Made by a program: the position numbers and the translations under genes. From positions 391 through 64,390 of the forward strand of contig DCKG01000017.1 in assembly GCA_002320605.1 (NCBI GenBank): a stretch of DNA of 64,000 bases. Direction: 5' to 3'. A model generated the notes under the pieces. The model saw only the letters and a list, made by a program, of their open reading frames with translations. It had not been told where the DNA came from and ran no database searches. This stretch comes from Bacteroidales bacterium UBA1680. GTDB taxonomy: Bacteria > Bacteroidota > Bacteroidia > Bacteroidales > UBA932. This document shows, piece by piece, positions 42,148 to 51,756 of this stretch (the first letter of the stretch is position 1; each line of letters opens with the position of its first letter).

Positions 42148-43158
42148 CTATTTTGATCCTTTATGTCGGTTCGACGACTCTCTTTTCATGAGTTCCATCT
42201 CAATCGTTATCATGCTGTCAGGGTTGCTGCCGTCATCGTTCAGAAATGCTTGCGCCGCTGCCTTGCCCATCTGGTATGGTTTCAATGAAATAGAACTCAT
42301 GCTCGGGGTCATTAGTTCGGTGAAATTCTCGTTTGCGGTTCCCACTATGCCGAAATCGTCAGGTATCTTCAGTCCTTTTTCCTTTGCGGCCTGCATGGCT
42401 CCCAGAGCGGAAAAATCTCCTGCGCTGTACATTGCGTCGCAGCCCAGATCCAGAGCCTCCTTTGCCCTTGCGTATCCCGTCTCCCGGATGATGGTGTCTT
42501 TGAATATCAGTCTTTCATCCACTTCCATCCCGGCATCCAGCAGGGCTCTCTTGTAGCCTTCGAGCCTTTCGCGGTATTGCGCGCTGGTCATGTAGCCAGC
42601 GAGCGTGCCGATTCTGGTGTAGCCATTGTCAATGAGATGCTTGGTGGCCGTGTAGGCTCCATGGTAATTGTCGTTGACGACCTTCACGTCAGGGATATTG
42701 TAGAAGACCCTGTCGAATTGAATCAGCCGTACGTTCGAATTAAGGGCTTTGCTCAGATGGCTTGTGTCGGATGTCTCTATGGAATGAGATATGATTATGC
42801 CGGCTACCTGGTTCCAGAGCAGGGTGTCTATGGCGTAAACTTCTTTTTCATACCTCTCCTGCGTCTGACAGATCAGCACATTGTAGCCTGCGTCGTTCAG
42901 GACCGACTCCGCTCCGCTGATCACATTGCTGAAAAATTGCCTGTTGATCCTAGGAACGATTATGCCCACTGTCTGGGCTACGCCTTTCCTGAGATTCGAA
43001 GCCATGACATTGCGCACGTATCCCATGTCCTTTGCTTTGGCCTCGACTGCTTCCTTGGTCTCTTGCTTTACGAGCGAACTCCCACAGAGAGCCCTCGAGA
43101 CCGTAGACGGCGTCAGGTTCAGCTCTTTTGCGATATCTGTGATGGTAGCCTTGCGCAT
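42148..43158 (-). CDS. LacI-family transcriptional regulator
   Basis: 336 residues: N-terminal helix-turn-helix ITDIAKELNLTPSTVSRALC with the hinge helix, then a periplasmic-binding-protein-like sensor (VGIIVPRINRQFFSNVISGA, VGTANENFTELMTPSMSSI). It lies inside the uronate operon, 4 bp after GH88 and 6 bp before kduD, so it would control its own level. A perfect CAAACGTTTG palindrome next to the GH88 promoter (44431-44440) is a good operator. The inducer is probably a keto-deoxy uronate of this pathway, in analogy with other uronate regulators. Confidence 0.92.
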   Translation of the reverse strand: MRKATITDIAKELNLTPSTVSRALCGSSLVKQETKEAVEAKAKDMGYVRNVMASNLRKGVAQTVGIIVPRINRQFFSNVISGAESVLNDAGYNVLICQTQERYEKEVYAIDTLLWNQVAGIIISHSIETSDTSHLSKALNSNVRLIQFDRVFYNIPDVKVVNDNYHGAYTATKHLIDNGYTRIGTLAGYMTSAQYRERLEGYKRALLDAGMEVDERLIFKDTIIRETGYARAKEALDLGCDAMYSAGDFSALGAMQAAKEKGLKIPDDFGIVGTANENFTELMTPSMSSISLKPYQMGKAAAQAFLNDDGSNPDSMITIEMELMKRESSNRHKGSK

Positions 43159-43162
43159 TTGA

Positions 43163-44347
43163 TTATTTCTTTAAATCTCTTTTGCGAATAAGCGCTTCGA
43201 GGAAATAGTAATCGGCATAGTTGAGAGGCACGTCCACGCCGGCGTTTGCAGGAAAGCTGGTAACTGAACGCATCAGGATGAAGCCACCGTTCGTGCCCTG
43301 TTCTGCCCGGTAAGCAGAGGAAGAAAGTGATTCAATTATTTTATCAGCTTTCTTGAGGTAATCTTCTTTCCCAGTTATGGAATATAAATCATAAAGAGCA
43401 GATGCCATTATGGAAGCGGAAGAGACGTCCCTCGGCGTGTTAGGAATGTCTGGGCAATCATAATCCCAATAAGGAACCAGATCTTCCGGCATATTCTTAT
43501 TCGTGAATATGAAATTTTCGATTTTCTCTGCCTGGTCCAGGAATTTCTGAATATGAGTGTGTCTGTATGCTGCGGTATAGCCGTACAGGCCCCAAGCCTG
43601 CCCGCGTGCCCATGCGGATTCGTCTGAATACCCTTGCGCAGTGTATTTCCCTCTCACAGCGCCTGTCTCGGGATCGTAATCAACCACGTGCCACGTGCTG
43701 TAGTCATTGCGGAAATGATTCTTCATTGTCGTTTCCGCATGCTCGACGGCTATTTTGTAATATGTGGAATCGCCCGAAAGTTCTGTGGCATTGAAGAGCA
43801 ATTCGAGATTCATCATGTTATCAATTATGACAGGACATACCCAGTCTTTCTTCGGATTGGCGTTCCATGACTGGATGATTTTAGCATTTGGCTTGTACCT
43901 GGTAATCAAAGATTTGGCGGTGTTGATGATTACAGGAACATATTCTTTCCTGTTTTTGTATTTCAAGCCCAGCCCGTAACTGTCATTTATCATGAAACCG
44001 ACATCGTGGTTGCCGGTGTAAAATTGCACGGGTGCCAAGACTTCTGTGAACTTCGTTGCCTCGTCTGCCCATTTTTCGTCTTTAGTGAGGTCGTACATGT
44101 ACCAGAATTCTCCTGCGGGGAAGCCGCTCACCCAATCATAGATAGAAACGAAATCCACTTTCCCATTCTGATATTTCTGAGGAATTCTTAAAGTGTCATC
44201 TTTCTGCGACTCCTCGCAGAGAGTACTCAGCTGGACTTCGGCATTCTGAATGTTTTCGCCGATGATGTCTTTTTTACCGGTATTGGCACATGCTGCTATC
44301 ATCGTGACGGCAGCCATAAGAGAAATGCTTTTTCGTAAATTGTTCAT
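43163..44347 (-). CDS. GH88 unsaturated glucuronyl hydrolase, lipoprotein
   Basis: 394 residues from the start I choose. The frame is open to 44470, but the first 41 codons are AT-rich and cover the promoter and operator. Starting at 44347 gives a proper lipoprotein signal (MNNLRKSISLMAAVTMIAAC). GH88 motifs: NHDVGFMINDSYG, VIIDNMMNLELLF (catalytic Asp) and DESAWARGQAWGLYGY. The enzyme hydrates and releases the 4,5-unsaturated uronic acid left by polysaccharide lyases. The lipid anchor puts this step outside the cytoplasm. It is first in the seven-gene operon GH88-lacI-kduD-DUF4861-IIC-kduI-kdgK. GH105 is the nearest alternative family but the motifs favour GH88. Confidence 0.9.
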   Translation of the reverse strand: MNNLRKSISLMAAVTMIAACANTGKKDIIGENIQNAEVQLSTLCEESQKDDTLRIPQKYQNGKVDFVSIYDWVSGFPAGEFWYMYDLTKDEKWADEATKFTEVLAPVQFYTGNHDVGFMINDSYGLGLKYKNRKEYVPVIINTAKSLITRYKPNAKIIQSWNANPKKDWVCPVIIDNMMNLELLFNATELSGDSTYYKIAVEHAETTMKNHFRNDYSTWHVVDYDPETGAVRGKYTAQGYSDESAWARGQAWGLYGYTAAYRHTHIQKFLDQAEKIENFIFTNKNMPEDLVPYWDYDCPDIPNTPRDVSSASIMASALYDLYSITGKEDYLKKADKIIESLSSSAYRAEQGTNGGFILMRSVTSFPANAGVDVPLNYADYYFLEALIRKRDLKK

Positions 44348-44398
44348 AATGTGGTTAGTTATAACTAGCCAAGAGACTCCTAGCCTGCTTGCCTGTGA

Positions 44399-44429
44399 CA
44401 AATTTAGAAATAGTTTTTCAAAATTCAAT
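44399..44429 (-). promoter_or_regulatory. Promoter of the uronate operon (TTG-N19-TAAATTTG)
   Basis: On the minus strand TAAATTTG (44406-44399) is preceded at 19 bp by ATTG (44429-44426). It lies about 50 bp before the GH88 start at 44347. The LacI-type palindrome at 44431-44440 abuts the -33 element. The intergenic stretch 44348-44700 otherwise holds two further palindromes and the sigma-gene promoter, and no gene. Confidence 0.65.
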
Positions 44430-44430
44430 G

Positions 44431-44440
44431 CAAACGTTTG
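44431..44440. promoter_or_regulatory. LacI-type operator (CAAACGTTTG)
   Basis: A perfect 10-bp palindrome with central CG, the hallmark of LacI-family operators, next to the -33 of the GH88 promoter in an operon that encodes a LacI-family protein. Binding here would block RNA polymerase. Confidence 0.65.
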
Positions 44441-44487
44441 AAATTTTTTCATGAAATACTGTTCTTGCATTTTGAAGGCTTTTTTAT

Positions 44488-44497
44488 AAAACGTTTT
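44488..44497. promoter_or_regulatory. Possible auxiliary LacI-type operator (AAAACGTTTT)
   Basis: A second perfect palindrome with central ACGT, 57 bp from the first. It is less specific because of the A/T runs. Confidence 0.35.
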
Positions 44498-44562
44498 CTT
44501 GTCGTTATTTCGTCGCTTGCCTAGATTGAAAAATTCGAGCCAAGGGCTGTGAGAATGGATAT

Positions 44563-44576
44563 TTCAATCGTTTGAA
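44563..44576. promoter_or_regulatory. Possible auxiliary LacI-type operator (TTCAATCGTTTGAA)
   Basis: A 14-bp palindrome with one mismatched pair, sharing the CGTTTGAA half-site with the operator at 44431-44440. The centre-to-centre distance is 134 bp. DNA looping between them, or control of the divergent sigma gene, is possible. Confidence 0.45.
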
Positions 44577-44664
44577 TAAGTAGATGTCATTTGAACAGAC
44601 TTCATGTTTTGAAATTGTGATCACTTCTAAATATGCAGCCCTGCCGATTGACGTTGATATTTAG

Positions 44665-44672
44665 TATCTTTG
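44665..44672 (+). promoter_or_regulatory. -7 element (TATCTTTG) for ECF sigma gene
   Basis: TATCTTTG matches TAnnTTTG and lies 28 bp before the sigma-factor ATG. The nearest TTG upstream is 14 bp away, shorter than usual. Confidence 0.45.
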
Positions 44673-44700
44673 CAATGCTTGTGTTTATTAACGGTAAGTC

Positions 44701-45252
44701 ATGCTAGAGGAAGAAAATATCTTGAAGAGAGTGTCCGAGGGGGACATGAGTGCGTTTCAAGACCTGTACTATGAGTACTATGGGAAGACGAAGTCTTTCC
44801 TGACAGGCTTCTTGCGTGATTCTATCGTCTGCGAGGACCTTACCCAGGAAATATTTGTCAAAGTCTGGACGATGAGGCACATCCTCCCTGAAGTGCGTTC
44901 CTTGAATTCTTACCTGTACAGGATGTCGAAGAATGTTGCTCTGAATTATCTCCGTTCCGCGGCGAGGGAAGTCCATGGAATGGCAGATATTGAGGATGAC
45001 AGAATCTTGGAAGAAGCAATCTCTGCTAAGCAGAAACTAAAGATTGTGGGAAGCGTAATATCGAATATGCCTCTGAAGCGTCGCAGCATATTCTTGATGA
45101 GCAGAATATTCGGAATCCCAAATGATCAGATTGCAGAGCAGATGAATGTCTCGAAGAAAACTGTCGAAAATCATATCAACTTGGCGGGGAAGGAGCTACG
45201 AAGAGTAATGGCTGAGTTGCTCGTTGTCATATTCATTATTTTTTTAAGGTAA
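44701..45252 (+). CDS. ECF sigma-70 factor of a PUL (FecI-like)
   Basis: 183 residues. Region 2: YEYYGKTKSFLTGFL and DLTQEIFVKVWTMR. Region 4: KRRSIFLMSRIFGIPNDQIA and EQMNVSKKTVENHI. It is followed by a FecR-like anti-sigma gene and a SusC with an STN domain, the standard trans-envelope signalling set. Ligand binding at the SusC should release this sigma factor, which then turns on its own locus (44.7-55.0 kb). The C-terminal ~12 residues are strongly hydrophobic (ELLVVIFIIFLR), which is a common feature of Bacteroidota FecI-like factors. Confidence 0.9.
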   Translation: MLEEENILKRVSEGDMSAFQDLYYEYYGKTKSFLTGFLRDSIVCEDLTQEIFVKVWTMRHILPEVRSLNSYLYRMSKNVALNYLRSAAREVHGMADIEDDRILEEAISAKQKLKIVGSVISNMPLKRRSIFLMSRIFGIPNDQIAEQMNVSKKTVENHINLAGKELRRVMAELLVVIFIIFLR

Positions 45253-45317
45253 AATCTGGAAATTCCTTTGGGTGCTGAGCGTCGATTGTGTGTCTTAATC
45301 ATGATAACACTATCGAC

Positions 45318-46232
45318 ATGACAGATAAAGATTTCTTTAATATATGGAATCATTCCGGCGCTGAGGGTATTTCTAAATCGGAGATTGAAACCTCTTATTC
45401 CAAGGTCGTCAAGAAAATAGAAAGGATTGAAGGCCGGAATAGGAATAGAGCATATTCAAGTAAGCTGCGGAAGATATTCTTATATTCCTTAGGCACTGCG
45501 GCGGCAATTGCTGCGATAGCGTCTCTCTCAATTTATACATATAGAATTTACAGACCGCCGGAGGCTTTGGCAGTGGCTGAGCCTATTGAATATTTTGAGG
45601 TCAGGTCTGAGCTGGGCGAGACAAAGAATGTCACTCTCCCGGATTCTACAAGAATAACGCTGAATTCAGGAAGCCTCATAATTTACCCAGATAAATTCGC
45701 AGGTTCTAAAAGAAACGTATACCTCAGCGGCGAGGCTGTTTTCGATGTCACCCATGATGAGCAAAAGCCATTTGAAGTTAGCACTGCTGATTTCATCGTA
45801 AAAGTACATGGCACTAAATTCAACGTGTCGGCATATGGCGATGACGAGAATGAAAGCGCAACTCTATGTAGAGGATCCGTCTCTGTGCTATGCCGTAGTG
45901 ACGGCCGAGAGTATGTCATAAGCCCGGACCAGCAGTGGAGCATAGCCAAAAGCACGGGAGAGGTGACGGTAAAGGGCATCTCATCGCAGGAGGAGATTTC
46001 GTGGGCTTCGGATATGCTGTGCTTCAATTCGGCTCCTATTCGCGACATTCTCAGAGAGATAGAGAGGCGGTTCGGAGTGAAGATATATCTTGCCACGAAT
46101 AAGTACGATGACAGCGTGATCACTGCGAAATTCATTCATGGGGAAGGACTGAAAGACATTCTGAATGCCGTATCGAAACTTGTCCCTGGAATGAAATGGC
46201 GAGAAAATCATGGAGATGTATTCATAAAATAG
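45318..46232 (+). CDS. FecR-family anti-sigma factor
   Basis: 304 residues from the start at 45318 (MTDKDFFNIW); an upstream ATG at 45288 adds 10 unlikely residues. The N-terminal cytoplasmic segment of ~70 residues is followed by a single membrane helix (IFLYSLGTAAAIAAIASLSI) and the periplasmic FecR domain (VTLPDSTRITLNSGSLIIYP, VYLSGEAVFDVTHDEQKPFE). The C-terminal part, FNSAPIRDILREIERRFGVK, is the DUF4974-type domain that contacts the STN domain of the transporter. It holds the sigma factor encoded upstream until SusC senses substrate. Confidence 0.92.
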   Translation: MTDKDFFNIWNHSGAEGISKSEIETSYSKVVKKIERIEGRNRNRAYSSKLRKIFLYSLGTAAAIAAIASLSIYTYRIYRPPEALAVAEPIEYFEVRSELGETKNVTLPDSTRITLNSGSLIIYPDKFAGSKRNVYLSGEAVFDVTHDEQKPFEVSTADFIVKVHGTKFNVSAYGDDENESATLCRGSVSVLCRSDGREYVISPDQQWSIAKSTGEVTVKGISSQEEISWASDMLCFNSAPIRDILREIERRFGVKIYLATNKYDDSVITAKFIHGEGLKDILNAVSKLVPGMKWRENHGDVFIK

Positions 46233-46279
46233 AATTAAAGACGTAGAAGCATAATTCAATTCACTAATCACTAGTAAAA

Positions 46280-49200
46280 ATGAACAAACTCTTATCATTG
46301 TTTTTTCTGGCTTTGGTCATGACTATCCCTTGCTGGGCAGTTAGCAGCCAATCCCAGGTGTCATTCTCTTCCAGCAGAATGACTATCAGAGAAGCTTTCT
46401 CGAACATCGAGAAGCAGAGCGGCTACACGATAGCCTACAATGAGGCCATGCTCAACGTTGGCCAGATGGTCAGCGTGAAGTCTCAGTGTACGGTGGATGA
46501 GGCCATGACGGAGATTCTGGCCGGAACGGGAACCCATCATGCCTATCAAGGCAAGATAATCCTTGTCGTGGAGAATCAGCAGGACAATGCGTCTATGGTT
46601 TCTGGGGTCGTGCGGGACGAAAATGGGCCGGTGCCGGGTGCCGTCATCTTGAACAGAACTAATAATCAAACTGCTCTTTCTGACGAAAATGGCCATTTTT
46701 CTATTCGCGGAAAGACAGGTGATTTATTGGTGGTCAACATGCTTGGTTATAAGGATGCGGAAGTCACCGTCACGGCGCAGACGAGCAATTTATCAATTGT
46801 TCTGACTCTGGACAAGACAGCGCTTGATGAGGTCGTAGTTGTTGGGTATGGCGTTCAAAAAAAAGTAAATATGACAGGTTCAGTTTCTTCCGTGAATTTC
46901 GAAACGCTGGAGGCCAAGTCAAGACCTATTACTAACATTTCTCAGGCTCTTACTGGAGCAGCGCCAGGACTGCAGGTTATGCAGAATACAGGCGCTCCGA
47001 CTGCGGAGAGTTTCTCTTTTAACATCAGAGGTACAGGAACTCTCAACTCCTCCTCTCCTCTGATTCTTATAGACGGAATGGAAGAGCCTGGATTGACTTT
47101 CATAAATCCTTCCGACATTGCCAGCATTTCCGTTCTTAAGGACGCTGCCTCTTGTGCAATCTACGGAAACAGAGGTGCAAATGGGGTAATCCTTATTACA
47201 ACAAAGAGCGGCGAAAGAGTGGAAAAGGTTCATGTCAGTTACGATGCCTCATTCGCATACAGCGAGCCGCTGAAAATCGTCCATACGGTTTCCGACTATG
47301 TCAAATATATGGAACTTATGAATGAGTCCTATACGAATGCTGGCAATGCAGCTCAGTTCCCGGAAAGCACTATTGAGCTTTGGCAAAATGCCAAAGAGCA
47401 TCCTGACGACCTGGCTGAAACGGGCTACCCTAACAAGGTTGCCTACCCGAATACGGACTGGTGGGATGTCATCTATAAGAAGCAATGGTCTCAGAAACAC
47501 AACGTGTCCATCACTGGCCATGAAAAGAAGTCTGGCTATACAATGAGCCTCGGCTACACAAACAATCCAGGTATCATCCGAAATGCTGGCTATGAAAGGT
47601 TCCAAGGGCGTGTCAATCTGTACTCCGATGTTACCAACTGGCTGAGAGTTGGAACTAGGATTTGGGGATCACTCACAAATCAGGACCACAATGCCATTAA
47701 CGATACAGCAGACGGCTTTTTCGATTCTTTGAACACTACCAAGATGATTCCTTGCACTTACCCTTATTACGATGGCAAATACGGTGCTCCTGAAGGGTCA
47801 GAAGATGATCCTCAGTCGCACAATCCTCTTTGGGATGCGGCTTCCATCAAGGGCTATAACAAACTAGTAAAATTATACACGGACTGGTATGCGAATGTGA
47901 AGTTCCTGAAATATTTTTCTTACAACTTTGAACTATTCTACAACGACTATCGTCGCGAGCAGAAAGAGTCTGACACTTCTATCGGCAAGTACAGTTTTTC
48001 AAAAGGGGCTTATTCAACCGGTGCTGCAAATCCTTCTGAACTTTACACTAGGATGTACAATGCAAGAGACAATATTCTCAAAATAGACCACATTCTCAAA
48101 TATAGCCAGACATTTTCTGAAATGCACGATGTCGCTGCTATGTTTGGTTATGAAGTGCAGACCTATCACTACAGAAATTCCTCTATGTCTAAGCTTGGAC
48201 TCACGGACGCGAATGTTGATGACTTGAGTGCCGCCACAACACCTTATAGTACAGGTGGCTACGGAACAGAATATGCTGCAAGATCCTATTTTGGAAGAGT
48301 CAACTATTCCTATGATGGAAAATATCTTTTCGAGGCCAACTTTCGCTATGACGGATCGTCCCGGTTCTCTCCTGATTATAGATGGGGATTCTTCCCTTCA
48401 TTCTCCGCGGGCTGGAGAATTACGGAAGAGCCTTGGATGCAGAAATTTGACTTCCTGAGCAACTTGAAGCTTAGGGCTTCATGGGGCAAACTTGGAAACA
48501 ACTCCATAGGAAACTACGATTGGCAAGCCTTATACACGGCCACCAACTATTCGTTCAATGGGGTTAATGCATCTGGGATAGCCATTACCTCAATCAACAA
48601 CCTTTCACTTGAGTGGGAAGAAACAGCAGTGACTAACCTTGGTCTCGATTTTGGTTTCTTCGAAGACCGCTTTACAGGAAGCATTGATTTATACGATAAG
48701 AGAACATCGGGAATACTCTATCGGCCAAACATCTCGATGATTTTTGGGAATGCCTCTGCTCCTCTGGATAACATAGCCAAGGTATGCAATAAGGGTATTG
48801 AATTGGAGCTATCTTGGAAGGACTCGATAGGTGAGGCCTTCCACTATAACATCAAAGGAACGTTCGCATATAACAAGAACGAGGTGACTAAGTACAAAGG
48901 AAAACTTCAGGAGGGATGGAATGACGACCACACCGAATATTCCACGAATATCGGTGACATCTCGACAGGAAGTACTACCAGAGTGCTTGAAGGGCATATG
49001 ATTAATGAGTGGTATCTTCCGGAGGTATACAAAGGCAACGGAAAATATTTCGATGCCAGCGGGAACGTTCTTCCAAACGGCGGTCCAAAAGACGGCATGA
49101 TTCGTACGGAGGATGATTTGCAATGGGTAGAGGCAATGAAGGCTGCAGGTTATAGCTTCCGGCCTAAAGACAACATTGGCAAAAACGGCTTGTACTATGG

Positions 49201-49783
49201 CGAATACATCTATGCCGACGCTAATGGCGATGGTATCTATGGTAATTCCTACGATTCGAAATCCCAGAATTGCTCGACCCAGCCAAAATACAACTATGGT
49301 CTTCAGTTGGGCGCTAACTGGAAGGGATTCGATTTCAGCATGAACTGGGGTGGGTCGGCTGGCTTCAAGCTCTACTACTATTCCACCGGACGTAACAGTA
49401 GCGAAACCATCTATGGCTATGCAATCCCAAGCAAGGTCGCAAATGACCACTATTTTTACGATCCTTCCAATCCGAATGACAGTAGAACCAACCTGACATC
49501 CAAACAGCCTAGAATCGTAAACCTTTCCGGGGCCCAAAGTTCAGCTTCTTCTACGCTACATCTCGAGAAGGGTGACTTCCTCAAGCTCAGGAATCTTACT
49601 TTTGGTTACACCCTTCCTCAAGTCTGGACGAATAAAATATTCGTAGAAACTCTTAGAGTTTTCTTCTCCGGAGAAAATTTGCTGTTATTTACCGGATTCT
49701 CCGGACAGGATCCAGAAATGCGCAGAACGGTAGGCTATTCAACTATGCGACAGTATTCTTTCGGTGTAAACGTAACATTTTAA
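46280..49783 (+). CDS. SusC-like TonB-dependent transporter with STN signalling domain
   Basis: 1,167 residues. Signal peptide (MNKLLSLFFLALVMTIPCWA), STN domain (about 27-100; MTIREAFSNIEKQSGYTIAY), carboxypeptidase-D-like domain (VSGVVRDENGPVPGAVILNR), LDEVVVVGYGVQKK box, plug (SSPLILIDGMEEPGLTFINP) and a barrel ending YSFGVNVTF. The STN domain links it to the FecR/sigma pair encoded just before, unlike the SusC proteins of the lyase operon. It should import an oligosaccharide and report its presence. GH43 in the locus points to an arabinose- or xylose-containing ligand. Confidence 0.95.
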   Translation: MNKLLSLFFLALVMTIPCWAVSSQSQVSFSSSRMTIREAFSNIEKQSGYTIAYNEAMLNVGQMVSVKSQCTVDEAMTEILAGTGTHHAYQGKIILVVENQQDNASMVSGVVRDENGPVPGAVILNRTNNQTALSDENGHFSIRGKTGDLLVVNMLGYKDAEVTVTAQTSNLSIVLTLDKTALDEVVVVGYGVQKKVNMTGSVSSVNFETLEAKSRPITNISQALTGAAPGLQVMQNTGAPTAESFSFNIRGTGTLNSSSPLILIDGMEEPGLTFINPSDIASISVLKDAASCAIYGNRGANGVILITTKSGERVEKVHVSYDASFAYSEPLKIVHTVSDYVKYMELMNESYTNAGNAAQFPESTIELWQNAKEHPDDLAETGYPNKVAYPNTDWWDVIYKKQWSQKHNVSITGHEKKSGYTMSLGYTNNPGIIRNAGYERFQGRVNLYSDVTNWLRVGTRIWGSLTNQDHNAINDTADGFFDSLNTTKMIPCTYPYYDGKYGAPEGSEDDPQSHNPLWDAASIKGYNKLVKLYTDWYANVKFLKYFSYNFELFYNDYRREQKESDTSIGKYSFSKGAYSTGAANPSELYTRMYNARDNILKIDHILKYSQTFSEMHDVAAMFGYEVQTYHYRNSSMSKLGLTDANVDDLSAATTPYSTGGYGTEYAARSYFGRVNYSYDGKYLFEANFRYDGSSRFSPDYRWGFFPSFSAGWRITEEPWMQKFDFLSNLKLRASWGKLGNNSIGNYDWQALYTATNYSFNGVNASGIAITSINNLSLEWEETAVTNLGLDFGFFEDRFTGSIDLYDKRTSGILYRPNISMIFGNASAPLDNIAKVCNKGIELELSWKDSIGEAFHYNIKGTFAYNKNEVTKYKGKLQEGWNDDHTEYSTNIGDISTGSTTRVLEGHMINEWYLPEVYKGNGKYFDASGNVLPNGGPKDGMIRTEDDLQWVEAMKAAGYSFRPKDNIGKNGLYYGEYIYADANGDGIYGNSYDSKSQNCSTQPKYNYGLQLGANWKGFDFSMNWGGSAGFKLYYYSTGRNSSETIYGYAIPSKVANDHYFYDPSNPNDSRTNLTSKQPRIVNLSGAQSSASSTLHLEKGDFLKLRNLTFGYTLPQVWTNKIFVETLRVFFSGENLLLFTGFSGQDPEMRRTVGYSTMRQYSFGVNVTF

Positions 49784-49795
49784 TTACTAGATGCC

Positions 49796-51694
49796 ATGAA
49801 ACGATTTTTAAGATTAAGCATATCTCTGATTGCAATTCTGGCGATTTTGCCATTATTCAGCAATTGCGGAAGTGATCTTTTGGACAAAGCACCTACATAT
49901 ATGTACTCAGGCGAGAATGTCTGGAAAAGTGCTACTCTGGCTAGGTCGGCCGTGACAGGGGTTTACAATACATTGTACCCAAAGTTCACCCAGAATTACA
50001 CAGGTGGAATTCAGGGAGTCCCTCTTGACGCATATTCTTCTGTTATGGACATTGACATGAATTGGAGAGGTTCGTGTCCTGTTATTACAGGTTCAATGAC
50101 TCCTTCCACAGAAGGCATATCTACAATGTATAAGCTCTATTACACAATAGTATATAGGGCTAACGATGCAATCAACAATATCGACAAGGTTCCGGACATG
50201 GATGAGGCCGAGAAGTCAGGACTGAAGTCAGAATGTAAGTTCCTCCGTGCCTGGGCTTACACTTATCTGAATATTATCTGGAAGGGAGTCCCAATATACA
50301 CAGAGAATGTGCCTATTAGCGAGGCTACTAAGCCACGTTCTTCCGAGGCTGAGGTTTGGGATCAAGTCATCTCCGACCTTACTGATGTTATCAATGACAC
50401 GAACATCCCTGATAAGATAGCAGCAGGGAATAGTGAATATGGTCGTGTAACGAGGGGCGCGGCACTCTGCTATAGGGGTCAGGCATACCAATTCATCGAT
50501 GATTATGCTAAAGCTCTCTCCGACTTTGAAAGAGTAGGCACTTTAGGTTATGACCTTTATTCACCGAGCAAAGGCAAGAAAGGGAATGATGATTTTTTCA
50601 AACTCTTCAAGCCATCTAATGAGCAGTGTGATGAGATGATTTTTTCAGTACAGTGCATTCAGATGTCTGGACAGGGAAATCCTAGAGGAATCAACTATGG
50701 TAACCGTTGTACGGGTGGTTCTGCATGGAACAATTATCTGCCAAATCCAGCTTATGTCGAAAGATTCGAGAATGAAGATGGTTCTAAATTCAACTGGGAC
50801 GACTATTGCCCAGGCTGGAGCAGCATGACTCCGAAGCAAAGAGTCGTATTCTTTCTTAGGGATGGTCTTGTTAATGCAACTAACGGCACATACGGAAACA
50901 CTCCTGCAACATCGTTCAATGAAAAGAGATATCAGAACATGGTGGCCTATGGTGCTGACATGTCCAAATATCTTGACAAAGGAAACGAGGCACGGATCCG
51001 CGCCGCATACGAGCATCGTGATCCTCGCCTGATGCAGGAAATAATAACTCCGTACTCGACCTATTATGGATATGAGTCTGGAGTAGGTTCGCACATCTGG
51101 ACACTTCGATGGCCTTACATCTTGGATGCCGGCGCTCCTTATGATGTGCGTACCGATACGAACTCTAAGGTTTACTACCTTTGGAGGAAATATGTCACCG
51201 AAGGCGATGAGTGCACCACTCGCTGGGTTTACCCTGAGGATATAATCCTTTGGAGATATGCAGAAGTCCTTCTCAGAAGGGCAGAATGCTTGAATGAACT
51301 TGGAAGGACAGACGAGGCTATCACTTATGTGAATATGGTTAGGAAACGCTGCGGCCATGTGCTACTAAATGATCCTGATTATCCTGCCACTGCAGTGAAG
51401 GTACAAGATGATATGAGGGAGCGCATCCGCTATGAGTTCTATGTCGAGCTCGGCGGCGAGGATTCCATGTATTTCAATGAGCTTCGCTGGGGCACTTGGT
51501 ATGATCTCAAGTTCCATGACCACTCATCTGGTCAGATTGGCGAGATGAACACTAATGGACTAATGCAGGTGTGGGGCGAAACTACTTATCGCCATCAGTC
51601 TGTCGGAGAACAGTTGAAGAATGGCTGGCCGATTCCTGCAAAGGAAATGGAAATGAATAGCAACCTTACGCAGACCTCTGGCTGGAGCAACTAA
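49796..51694 (+). CDS. SusD/RagB-like nutrient-binding lipoprotein
   Basis: 632 residues with lipobox LPLFSNC (Cys24) and SDLLDKAPTY at the mature N-terminus. The C-terminal signature is RIRYEFYVELGGEDSMYFNELRWG-like (at about 550-575). It pairs with the STN-containing SusC 12 bp upstream. Long for a SusD, consistent with a large ligand. Confidence 0.93.
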   Translation: MKRFLRLSISLIAILAILPLFSNCGSDLLDKAPTYMYSGENVWKSATLARSAVTGVYNTLYPKFTQNYTGGIQGVPLDAYSSVMDIDMNWRGSCPVITGSMTPSTEGISTMYKLYYTIVYRANDAINNIDKVPDMDEAEKSGLKSECKFLRAWAYTYLNIIWKGVPIYTENVPISEATKPRSSEAEVWDQVISDLTDVINDTNIPDKIAAGNSEYGRVTRGAALCYRGQAYQFIDDYAKALSDFERVGTLGYDLYSPSKGKKGNDDFFKLFKPSNEQCDEMIFSVQCIQMSGQGNPRGINYGNRCTGGSAWNNYLPNPAYVERFENEDGSKFNWDDYCPGWSSMTPKQRVVFFLRDGLVNATNGTYGNTPATSFNEKRYQNMVAYGADMSKYLDKGNEARIRAAYEHRDPRLMQEIITPYSTYYGYESGVGSHIWTLRWPYILDAGAPYDVRTDTNSKVYYLWRKYVTEGDECTTRWVYPEDIILWRYAEVLLRRAECLNELGRTDEAITYVNMVRKRCGHVLLNDPDYPATAVKVQDDMRERIRYEFYVELGGEDSMYFNELRWGTWYDLKFHDHSSGQIGEMNTNGLMQVWGETTYRHQSVGEQLKNGWPIPAKEMEMNSNLTQTSGWSN

Positions 51695-51756
51695 TGTTTT
51701 CGAGCGAGTTGTTCTTGAATTGCTATCAGGGGCAACTCCTTTTAAATTATGTATTT

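Noticed and set aside
42577..43191. 204-codon plus-strand frame over the LacI-family gene
   Set aside because: Antisense shadow of a clear LacI-family protein.
44348..44470. N-terminal extension of GH88 to 44470
   Set aside because: The extra 41 codons overlap a good promoter and the LacI palindrome, and the lipoprotein signal starts at 44347.
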